A stretch of 26,428 nucleotides of DNA from NCBI GenBank assembly GCA_937928455.1, contig CALFUG010000303.1, forward strand, positions 1 through 26,428, in the 5' to 3' direction. The notes under the pieces were generated by a model. The model did not search any database. It was not told the origin of the DNA and saw only the letters and a program-made list of their open reading frames with translations. The stretch is from an uncultured Clostridia bacterium. GTDB lineage: Bacteria > Bacillota > Clostridia > Peptostreptococcales > Anaerovoracaceae. The position numbers and the translations under genes are program-made. Of the stretch, positions 1 to 6,671 are shown piece after piece. How positions within the stretch are numbered: the first letter of the stretch is position 1; every line of letters begins with the position of its first letter.

Positions 1-104
1 TGAAATTTCATCATGGGAAGAGGACAGATATCTCCCAAACAATCTATCATATTTTCCTCTGCTGCCTCTAGTGTTCGGTTTTTTTCTTTCTTGTTCGTGT
101 CCAT
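1..104 (-). CDS. TusA/SirA-family sulfurtransferase, N-terminal fragment (runs off the window)
   Basis: Reading leftward from the ATG at 104, an open frame of 34 codons continues past the window edge. Residues 20-33 read IDCLGDICPLPMMK, the hallmark of the TusA/SirA/YedF family: a short beta strand, then the CPxP motif whose cysteine (C27) carries persulfide sulfur in known members. An 18-residue charged extension precedes the domain. The ribosome binding site GAGGTGG lies in the 7-base gap after the rfbB stop codon, so the gene is probably cotranscribed with rfbB. In Firmicutes such proteins often sit beside a YeeE/YedE membrane transporter; whether that holds here lies outside the window. 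Family call is firm from the motif; the exact partner and role are unknown. Confidence 0.8.
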   Translation of the reverse strand, partial: MDTNKKEKNRTLEAAEENMIDCLGDICPLPMMKF

Positions 105-111
105 CGCCACC

Positions 112-1107
112 TCAACTTTTACCTATATCCGGGGATAATATGGATTCCCACCATTCGGTGTTTTCAAGATACCAGTGGATGGTATCCTGAATACCTTGTT
201 CGAAATGGGTGGTAGGTTCCCAACCTAGCTCTTGTTTGATTTTCGCGGCATCAATGGCATAACGAAGATCATGTCCTGGCCGATCGGTGACAAACTGAAT
301 GAGGGATTCCGGTCGATCCAGCTGTTTTAAAATGGTTTTCACTACATCTAAATTGTTTCGCTCGTTATTTCCCCCTATATTATATACCTCGCCCGGCACT
401 CCATTGGTAAGAATGATATCCAATGCGGCGCAGTGGTCTTCCACATGAAGCCAATCCCTTATGTTGTGTCCCTTGCCATATACGGGCAAAGGCTGATGAT
501 GCAATGCCCGCACGATTATGAGCGGAATTAGCTTTTCCACATGTTGGAAGGGGCCATAGTTGTTGGAACAACGGGAAAGAGTCACGGGAAATCCGTAGGT
601 TCTAAAATATGACAATGCCAACAAGTCTCCGGCCGCTTTAGAAGCTGCGTAGGGTGAGGAGGCATGGATGGCGTTGTGTTCCGAGAATAATAAATCGGGT
701 CGATCTAGCGGAAGGTCGCCGTAAACCTCATCCGTTGAGACTTGATGAAAACGAGTCACATGGGTTTCTCTGGCAGCATCCATTAAGTTCTGGGTACCCA
801 GTACATTGGTTCTGAGAAAAACAGAAGGATCTTCAATGGACCGATCCACATGACTTTCCGCTGCAAAATTAATCACCACATCAAATCCCGCCTGATGAAA
901 AATCTCAAAGACTCGATTTCGGTCGGTAATATCGGCCTCTATGAATGTGAAATGAGGAGACTTCTTCGCATCTTCCAGAGTAAGGGGATTGGCAGCATAG
1001 GTCATGGAATCCATGCAAAATAATGAATGATCCGGGTGATTCTTCATGTAATAATAAACGAAGTTGCTTCCGATAAATCCGGCACCGCCGGTGACAAGTA
1101 TATTCAT
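112..1107 (-). CDS. rfbB: dTDP-glucose 4,6-dehydratase
   Basis: Converts dTDP-glucose to dTDP-4-keto-6-deoxyglucose, the branch point to rhamnose and amino-deoxysugars, using a tightly bound NAD. The 331-residue protein is an extended SDR: the Rossmann motif TGGAGFIG is at residues 6-13, the dehydratase signature STDEVYGD at 124-131 (catalytic Asp126-Glu127), and the YxxxK pair at Tyr153/Lys157. Length matches the family (about 330-360). The start has a good AGGAGG site 5 bases upstream. It is the only dTDP-sugar gene on this strand; rfbA, rfbC and rfbD are not in the window. The divergently transcribed neighbour is a WecE-like aminotransferase, which would use this enzyme's product, so the pair probably serves one amino-sugar pathway. 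Confidence 0.95.
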   Translation of the reverse strand: MNILVTGGAGFIGSNFVYYYMKNHPDHSLFCMDSMTYAANPLTLEDAKKSPHFTFIEADITDRNRVFEIFHQAGFDVVINFAAESHVDRSIEDPSVFLRTNVLGTQNLMDAARETHVTRFHQVSTDEVYGDLPLDRPDLLFSEHNAIHASSPYAASKAAGDLLALSYFRTYGFPVTLSRCSNNYGPFQHVEKLIPLIIVRALHHQPLPVYGKGHNIRDWLHVEDHCAALDIILTNGVPGEVYNIGGNNERNNLDVVKTILKQLDRPESLIQFVTDRPGHDLRYAIDAAKIKQELGWEPTTHFEQGIQDTIHWYLENTEWWESILSPDIGKS

Positions 1108-1155
1108 GAATGTCCTCCTGAAGGGGTAATGAATGGGTTGTTTCGTTCCTTTGAG

Positions 1156-1161
1156 ATTATA
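1156..1161 (-). promoter_or_regulatory. Possible -10 element of the rfbB promoter
   Basis: On the minus strand a perfect TATAAT lies about 50 bases before the rfbB start. The hexamer at the 17-base position upstream (TTCTTT, 1179-1184) is a poor -35, so only the -10 is convincing. The element sits next to the -35 of the opposing promoter at 1169, so the two promoters would compete for polymerase. Confidence 0.35.
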
Positions 1162-1168
1162 TCATATG

Positions 1169-1198
1169 TTGACAAGGGAAAGAACGCTATAATATAAT
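1169..1198 (+). promoter_or_regulatory. Sigma-A-type promoter for the aminotransferase operon
   Basis: TTGACA at 1169-1174 and TATAAT at 1193-1198 are both perfect hexamers with an 18-base spacer. Transcription would start near 1205, giving a leader of under 20 bases before the ATG at 1223. A second TATAAT at 1188-1193 overlaps the first but would leave a 13-base spacer. The promoter would serve the closely spaced genes from 1223 to 6671. Confidence 0.75.
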
Positions 1199-1222
1199 TA
1201 GCCACGCAAGAAATCCCGGGAA

Positions 1223-2377
1223 ATGAGAAAAACAATGGGTATGAGAGTAGAATTTCACAGGCGGTATCAGCCGGAAAACCAAATGGACTGGCTTCACCAA
1301 GCGATATATGAAGAAAATCTTGGGGAAGGAGGGCGTTTGGAAGCCTCTTTGACCCAACTCTTTCAAAAATCCTATGGGATTTTCAATGTTTTGTGGACCA
1401 CCTCTGCCACTTCAGCTCTGGAGATGGCATTTCGTCTCATGGAGTTGACTAAGGGGGATGAGGTGATTATTCCGTCCTACACGTTTCCTTCCGTTGCCAA
1501 TGCTGTGCTGGCGGCAGGGGGGATTCCTGTTTTTTGTGATATAGAACAGGAAACACAAAACATAGACGTGAATGAACTGGATCAGTGGGTTTCTTCAAAA
1601 ACAAGGGCGGTGGTGGTCTCTCATTATGGTGGTATCCCCTGTGACATGGAACGATTGAAGGATTGGGCCCTGGCCGAATGTGTAACCGTAGTAGAAGATA
1701 GTGCTCAGGGTGTCCACGCTAAATACAAAGATCAATGGTTAGGGACATTGGGAGATTTTGGTGCATATAGTTTTCATCATACGAAGAACTTCTCCTGCGG
1801 AGAAGGAGGGGCTTTTCTGTTTCGGGAGAAAGAGATGGTTCACAAAGCGTCCATTTTGCGGGAGAATGGAACCAACAAGGATCAGTTTCGTCGGGGAGAG
1901 GTCGCATCATATTCATGGCAAGGCCAAGGTTCTAATTTCGTGATGAGCGCCACGAGTCAGGCTCTGTTGATTTCTCAACTGGAGTCGGCCGCTGAAATCA
2001 CAAAAATTCGCAGGTCCATTGCGGAAAATTATCATCATCAACTACAAGAAGCCAGATTCCCGGAACATGGTTTTCAGTTGATGGCAATTCCGGAAGAAGT
2101 GACTCCGAACTATCATCTGTACTATTTTCTTTGCCCAGGCTACGAAGAAAGAGAGGATTTAAGAAGGGGATTGTTGGAAGACGGAATCGACGCCAGAAGT
2201 CATTTTGTGCCCTTGCATCTTTCACCCATGGGAAGAAAATTGGGCTACCATCCGGAGGATTTGCCCCGTAGCCGAAATGTGGCCGAAAGGTTATTAAGAC
2301 TACCGATTCATACCCAAATGACGGGGCAACAGGTGGACTACGTGGTGGATCGACTATGGAAAAGGGTGAAGCGCTAA
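1223..2377 (+). CDS. DegT/DnrJ/EryC1-family sugar aminotransferase, WecE/RffA-like
   Basis: A PLP enzyme of the sugar aminotransferase class, predicted to convert dTDP-4-keto-6-deoxyglucose to a dTDP-4-amino-4,6-dideoxyhexose with glutamate as donor. The closest recalled relative is E. coli WecE (dTDP-Fuc4N transaminase): the stretch around the PLP lysine, SFHHTKNFSCGEGG (Lys188), the PLP-ring aspartate in VVEDSAQG (Asp159), and GDEVIIPSYTF near residue 80 all match it closely. The length of 384 residues fits. The start is uncertain: ATGs at 1223, 1235 and 1241 are in frame and none has a strong ribosome binding site; 1223 is kept because the promoter at 1169-1198 places the transcript start just before it. 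Whether the product is the galacto or gluco epimer (Fuc4N or Qui4N) cannot be read from sequence. Confidence 0.9.
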   Translation: MRKTMGMRVEFHRRYQPENQMDWLHQAIYEENLGEGGRLEASLTQLFQKSYGIFNVLWTTSATSALEMAFRLMELTKGDEVIIPSYTFPSVANAVLAAGGIPVFCDIEQETQNIDVNELDQWVSSKTRAVVVSHYGGIPCDMERLKDWALAECVTVVEDSAQGVHAKYKDQWLGTLGDFGAYSFHHTKNFSCGEGGAFLFREKEMVHKASILRENGTNKDQFRRGEVASYSWQGQGSNFVMSATSQALLISQLESAAEITKIRRSIAENYHHQLQEARFPEHGFQLMAIPEEVTPNYHLYYFLCPGYEEREDLRRGLLEDGIDARSHFVPLHLSPMGRKLGYHPEDLPRSRNVAERLLRLPIHTQMTGQQVDYVVDRLWKRVKR

Positions 2378-3078
2378 TGGATTCCACTCAATTATTGATA
2401 ATGATTTCAACGTATAACGGAAAGAGCAGCATTTCGGATGTGATAAATGAAGTTCGATATGTACTAAAGAGGGAAAATATTTCGTGTCAGTTTTTGTTGG
2501 TGGATGACGGAAGCCGGGATGGAAGTCAAGAGGTGCTTCTTCAGATTGCTTCCCATGATTCGGATGTGAGCGTCCTGTGCTATGACAAGAATGTTGGACA
2601 GCAGGAGAATATAAGAAGAGGCCTGCGAGGGATACAGGGGGAGCCCCTCATAGTTCTTACCATGGACGATGACGGGCAGCATCCACCTGAGGTGATTCCG
2701 GTGCTGGTCCACAAAGCCATGGAAGGATACGACATGGTATATGGCATCCCGGAATGGACGAAAGAGAGCCGCCCTCCTTTTATACGAAGATATGGAAGCC
2801 GATTACGAGATATTTTTTTTCGAAAAGCTTTCCGCCTGCCCAAGGGCGTGAAGGTAAGTGCATATCGGGTGATGACCGGGAATTTGGCCAGACGGCTGTC
2901 TGTTTCCAACCGGAATTTTTTTTATCTTTCGGCAGAGGCACTACAAGCAAACATAAGAGTGGCCAATATACCCTACCCTTATGTCCCCAGAAAGACGGGA
3001 AAGTCCAGCTATTCCATATGGAAATTAGCCTGTCTATATACAAAGATTTGGTACTATTATCGATGGAAGAAGAATTGA
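2377..3078 (+). CDS. GT2 glycosyltransferase, dolichol-phosphate-mannose-synthase-like
   Basis: A 233-residue family 2 glycosyltransferase, GT-A fold. The nucleotide-binding motif LVDDGSRDGS is at residues 41-50 and the metal-binding acidic motif TMDDDGQH at 95-102. The size and the lack of C-terminal membrane helices resemble soluble DPM1-type enzymes, which transfer a sugar from a nucleotide donor to a polyprenyl phosphate; ArnC and GtrB-type relatives usually carry two C-terminal helices that are absent here. The ATG at 2377 overlaps the TAA of the aminotransferase by one base, so translation is probably coupled; an upstream in-frame ATG at 2356 lies inside the previous gene and was not used. 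The context suggests it loads the amino-deoxysugar on undecaprenyl phosphate, an inference rather than a sequence-level fact. Confidence 0.85.
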   Translation: MDSTQLLIMISTYNGKSSISDVINEVRYVLKRENISCQFLLVDDGSRDGSQEVLLQIASHDSDVSVLCYDKNVGQQENIRRGLRGIQGEPLIVLTMDDDGQHPPEVIPVLVHKAMEGYDMVYGIPEWTKESRPPFIRRYGSRLRDIFFRKAFRLPKGVKVSAYRVMTGNLARRLSVSNRNFFYLSAEALQANIRVANIPYPYVPRKTGKSSYSIWKLACLYTKIWYYYRWKKN

Positions 3079-3085
3079 GAAAAGC

Positions 3086-4312
3086 ATGATGAAACGAATA
3101 CTTCTTTTAGGAGGCGCTCAATGCCAAAGAAGCGGAATCCGCAAGGCCAAAGCGATGGGAATCCAGGTAGTGGTGGCCGACTATAGCGACAATCCGTCGG
3201 GATTAGAGGAAGGAGCCATTCACTGCAAAGTGAGTACTTTTGACAGTGAGGCCTGTATCGCCGCTGCCAAGGATTGGAAGGTGGATGGTGTAATGACCAT
3301 GGGAACCGACCAACCTGTATTCACGGCTGCCATGGTAGCGGAAGCCTTGCATCTTCCCAGCTGGCTCACGGTGGAACAAGCAAAATCTGTCACCAACAAA
3401 AAGGTGATGAAGAAGCACTTGGAAGCCGCAGGAATTCCCACTGCCAAGTGGAGCCTGATTTCCCCCGATCAACATGAAGTAGCGGGTAAGCTATCGGGAC
3501 CGGTAGTATTAAAGCCTTTGGATGCACAAGGACAAAGAGGGGTTTTTCGCCTGGACTCTCAAGAGGAAGTGTTGGAACATCTTCCTCTCACATTGTCTTA
3601 TTCTAGAGAAAAAGAGGCCTTGCTGGAAGAATATTATCCTTCCAGCGAAATCACCGTCAGCGCATGGGCTTGGGAAGGAGAACTTACGGTTTTATCCATT
3701 ACCGACCGATTGCATTTGGCGGGGGAGAAGCACATTGGTATCGCCCGAGGCCACCGATTCCCAAGTCAGTACAGAGAGTGGACGAAATCCATCCTGAAAA
3801 TTTCAAAAGACATTCAAGAAGCCTTTCATATTACCCACGGACCACTATATATTCAATTGTTACTGGGGGATGAGGGACTCTTGGTGAATGAAGTGGCATG
3901 TCGTATTGGGGGCGCTTTCGAGGATCTGTTTATCCCCCTCATTACTGGATTTGATATTTTGGAAAGTGTGATTTTGGGAGCACTGGGAGAAACCCCTCAC
4001 CTTACGGCATTGAAGGAATACCATATTTCCAAATCTCCTGGCACCGCTTCGGTTCAATTGCTTTTTGCCCATCCTGGACGGATTCATAGAATAACACCGG
4101 AAAGCCAGGTGAGGGATTTTCCTCATGTGGTGGATGTGGGATATAATTACAAAGTAGGGGATTGGATTGGGAATACGGAAAATGCCACTCAGAGACTGGG
4201 ACATTGTGTGTTGGTGAACCCGGCAGGGTCTGTGGAAGAATCGATAAAGCATTTTCAACAACGATTTCAAGTATTGGATGAAAAAGGAAGGAACTTGTAT
4301 CGAATCCTATGA
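3086..4312 (+). CDS. ATP-grasp superfamily carboxylate-amine ligase
   Basis: A 408-residue protein with the three-part ATP-grasp layout: an N-terminal Rossmann-like preATP domain beginning KRILLLGGAQ; a central ATP-binding region with VVLKPLDAQGQRGV (the lysine and glycine-rich loop, about residue 140); and a metal/ATP-binding segment NEVACRIGGAFED near residue 270. The family joins a carboxylate, activated as acyl phosphate, to an amine or thiol. It is not recognisable as PurK, PurT, CarB or D-Ala ligase from signature motifs, so the substrate is unknown. It lies 7 bases after the GT2 gene and its stop overlaps the next start (ATGA). Lying between amino-sugar genes, it could acylate the sugar amine with an amino or hydroxy acid; that is inference from position only. 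Confidence 0.8.
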   Translation: MMKRILLLGGAQCQRSGIRKAKAMGIQVVVADYSDNPSGLEEGAIHCKVSTFDSEACIAAAKDWKVDGVMTMGTDQPVFTAAMVAEALHLPSWLTVEQAKSVTNKKVMKKHLEAAGIPTAKWSLISPDQHEVAGKLSGPVVLKPLDAQGQRGVFRLDSQEEVLEHLPLTLSYSREKEALLEEYYPSSEITVSAWAWEGELTVLSITDRLHLAGEKHIGIARGHRFPSQYREWTKSILKISKDIQEAFHITHGPLYIQLLLGDEGLLVNEVACRIGGAFEDLFIPLITGFDILESVILGALGETPHLTALKEYHISKSPGTASVQLLFAHPGRIHRITPESQVRDFPHVVDVGYNYKVGDWIGNTENATQRLGHCVLVNPAGSVEESIKHFQQRFQVLDEKGRNLYRIL

Positions 4313-5271
4313 GAAAAAGAGGTAGACGAAAAAATTGGATATGGATTGGTCTGCTGGTGGTGACTCTTTGCACCAGCTGTGGTTCAGCGAAAGAGGAGGC
4401 CCAAATCCGAATTGCGGAGCAGTATGGGCTGGCCTATGCCCCGCTGCAGGTCATGCGAGAACAGCAATTGTTAGAAAAAGCTTTGCCGGGTGTTTCTATA
4501 GAATGGAAGCAATTCGGTGGGCCTACACCCATTCGTGAGGCAATGGTTGCCGGTGAAATCGACTTTGGATTTATGGGTCCGGCACCTGTGCTGGTGGGTT
4601 TGGACAATGGCATGAAATGGAAATATGCTACCGGTCTATCCTTCAATGAAGTGGCTTTAGTAACCGATCAAGAAGACATAAAAACCCTGGGAGACATCGG
4701 ACCAAAAGATCGAATTGCCATTTTGTCGCCTGGGGCAACCCAACATATCCTGCTATGTATTGCCAGTGAAAAAGCTTTTGGAGATCCCAACTATTTTGAT
4801 CATCAGATCGTATCCCTGTCTCATCCGGATGCCATGGATGCATTGATGGCGGAGACGGAAATCGTGGCCCACTTTTCTACCCCCCCATATTTGGGGCAGG
4901 AGTTGGAAGCGGGTATGCATGTAATCATAACCGGCGAAGAGATTATGGGGGGACCCTTCACTTTTATTACTGGTGTTACTCTGGAAAGCTTCTACGAAGA
5001 GCATCCGGACTATTACAAAGTGATACTGGACTGTTTGGATCAGGCCATTACTTATATCAATGAAAATATGGAAGAAGCGGCGGCTTTGTTGGCTCCTGTT
5101 TATGGAGTTCCCCAAGAGGAGTTGTTGACGCAGATGACCTACCATGGAACCATCTATTCCAATCAATTGGTGGGAATTCAGAAGCTGGCGGATCAAATGT
5201 TGGCTTTGGGCTTAATCAAGGAACCTATTCTAGTGGAAGAAGTGACGATATATGAAATGGAAAAAAGATAA
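4309..5271 (+). CDS. ABC transporter substrate-binding lipoprotein, nitrate/sulfonate/taurine (SsuA/TauA/THI5-like) type
   Basis: A 320-residue periplasmic-binding-protein fold of the NMT1/SsuA type. A basic N-terminus and one hydrophobic stretch end in CTSC, with Cys24 as the likely lipidated residue; the lipobox is atypical because position -3 is Cys rather than Leu. After it come AEQYGLAYAPLQVMRE and the characteristic GEIDFGFMGPAPVLVG segment (about residues 80-95), seen in binding proteins for sulfonates, taurine, nitrate or pyrimidine precursors. The ATG overlaps the ATP-grasp stop codon (ATGA) and the permease start lies inside its 3' end. The permease and ATPase that follow complete an importer. 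The substrate cannot be read from sequence; a sulfur compound is one option given the rhodanese and TusA genes nearby. Confidence 0.87.
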   Translation: MRKRGRRKNWIWIGLLVVTLCTSCGSAKEEAQIRIAEQYGLAYAPLQVMREQQLLEKALPGVSIEWKQFGGPTPIREAMVAGEIDFGFMGPAPVLVGLDNGMKWKYATGLSFNEVALVTDQEDIKTLGDIGPKDRIAILSPGATQHILLCIASEKAFGDPNYFDHQIVSLSHPDAMDALMAETEIVAHFSTPPYLGQELEAGMHVIITGEEIMGGPFTFITGVTLESFYEEHPDYYKVILDCLDQAITYINENMEEAAALLAPVYGVPQEELLTQMTYHGTIYSNQLVGIQKLADQMLALGLIKEPILVEEVTIYEMEKR

Positions 5272-6037
5272 AAAAGAAAAGTTGATTATGGTCCTTTGGG
5301 TGTTGTTTTTTCTGGCATTGTGGCAGGTTTCGGCTACATTAGGAGGAGTTTCTTCCCTTGTATTGCCCACATTGGGAGAAGTGGGCAATACCCTGCTGGA
5401 TTCCGTGGTCAATGGAAACCTTCTGATACAGATTTACTATTCTCTTAAGGTAATCGTTATAGGAATGATAATCGCAACGGTTCTGGCACTGATATTATCC
5501 TTGGCGGCGCAGCGGTATTTGGTGATGGCGGGATTGGGAAAGGTTTTGGCGTTGGTAGGGCACCCATTACCGGCGTTGGCCTTGCTACCTCTGATTATTG
5601 TTTGGTTTGGAACAGGAGATGCTAGCATCATTGCTATTATCGTCCATTCTGCGTTATGGCCTATAATGATAAATTTGACGGAAGGTTTTGCGGCGGTACC
5701 TCCCATTTACTTGGAAATTGGTCGAAATATGGAACTTAGCCATTGGGCCATGACTTGGGAAATTCGTATGAAATCCGCATTGGGATATTTTATTTCCGGA
5801 TTGAAAATTGCGTTTGCCAGGAGTTGGCGGGCATTAATCGGTGCGGAAATGGTGTTTGGTGCTATTGGTTTGCAAGGAGGTATTGGATGGTACATCTTCA
5901 AACAGCGCACCTTTATGAATACACCCGGGTTGTTTGTTGGAATTCTTGTGGTAATTATCATTGGATTTGTTGTGGAATCGGTACTATTTCAATACTGGGA
6001 AAGAAAAACCATACGCAAGTGGAATCCCACGGTCTAG
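5252..6037 (+). CDS. ABC transporter permease, SsuC/TauC type
   Basis: A 261-residue membrane protein of the binding-protein-dependent transport family with about six hydrophobic segments. The cytoplasmic coupling (EAA) loop is recognisable at EIGRNMELSHWAMTWEIRM, but it lacks the usual conserved Ala-Ala and the LP of the consensus (EIG for EAA, RMK near the LP position). The gene overlaps the end of the lipoprotein gene by 20 bases, implying coupled translation, and the ATPase gene begins 10 bases downstream. It would form the membrane channel as a homodimer, with the ATPase at 6048 powering uptake. Confidence 0.9.
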   Translation: MKWKKDKKEKLIMVLWVLFFLALWQVSATLGGVSSLVLPTLGEVGNTLLDSVVNGNLLIQIYYSLKVIVIGMIIATVLALILSLAAQRYLVMAGLGKVLALVGHPLPALALLPLIIVWFGTGDASIIAIIVHSALWPIMINLTEGFAAVPPIYLEIGRNMELSHWAMTWEIRMKSALGYFISGLKIAFARSWRALIGAEMVFGAIGLQGGIGWYIFKQRTFMNTPGLFVGILVVIIIGFVVESVLFQYWERKTIRKWNPTV

Positions 6038-6047
6038 GAGGAAATCT

Positions 6048-6671
6048 GTGAGAATCTCATTAAAAAATGTCAATCGATCTTTCGAGAACCAGGGAGAAAC
6101 CTTGCAGGTGCTTCGGCATTTGAATTTGGAGGTAGAAAGCGGTGAGTTTATCGCCATTTTAGGACCCTCTGGATGTGGGAAAACTACGCTTTTGAAGGTC
6201 ATTGCCGGTTTTGAGGAGGGTGGATCTCCTTGTAGAGAAGTATTCATGATACACCAGGATTTCAACCAATTATTCCCTTGGAGAACCTTGGGTGACAATG
6301 TATCCTATGCCATTCGTAAAGCCAATCGGGGATTCACCTCATCGGAGGGGGAGCAAAGGGCAAAGGAAGCATTGCTGGCCGTGGGGCTGGAGGAATTTTA
6401 TGGATATTATCCCCATCAACTATCCGGTGGAATGAAGCAGCGGGGCGCATTGGCCAGGGCATTGGCTATGGAGAGCCAAGTATTATTAATGGATGAACCT
6501 TTTTCCAGTTTGGACAAGGAAAGCAAAGAAGGAGCCATTCAGCTTTTAAAAAAGTTATGGAAAGAAAGGGGTTTTACGGTTGTCTTCGTAACCCATGATG
6601 TGGAGGAGGCCAAAGCGCTATCCCACAAAATCATCTATTTTGAAGACATAAACGGTAAAGTCCAGGTCTGA
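6048..6671 (+). CDS. ABC transporter ATP-binding protein, SsuB/TauB type (short form)
   Basis: The ATPase of the importer. The start is the GTG at 6048, 6 bases after a perfect AGGAGG (6036-6041); a longer in-frame ATG at 5961 lies deep inside the permease gene. The 207-residue product has Walker A GPSGCGKTT (39-47), Q-loop HQDFNQLFPW (Gln70), signature LSGGMKQR (125-132), Walker B VLLMDEP (145-151) and the switch His183. Only about 25 residues separate the Walker A lysine from the Q-loop glutamine, against about 40 in typical members, so roughly 12-15 residues of the antiparallel beta subdomain are missing without a frameshift. The catalytic parts look intact. Its 3' end overlaps the convergent glycosyltransferase gene by 54 bases. 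Confidence 0.9.
   Translation: MRISLKNVNRSFENQGETLQVLRHLNLEVESGEFIAILGPSGCGKTTLLKVIAGFEEGGSPCREVFMIHQDFNQLFPWRTLGDNVSYAIRKANRGFTSSEGEQRAKEALLAVGLEEFYGYYPHQLSGGMKQRGALARALAMESQVLLMDEPFSSLDKESKEGAIQLLKKLWKERGFTVVFVTHDVEEAKALSHKIIYFEDINGKVQV

Noticed and set aside
4753..5196. A 147-codon minus-strand frame inside the binding-protein gene
   Set aside because: It is antisense to a clear lipoprotein gene with an intact family pattern and has no start signal.
5961..6047. N-terminal extension of the ABC ATPase from the ATG at 5961
   Set aside because: It lies within the permease coding region and the GTG at 6048 has a perfect AGGAGG site at the right distance.
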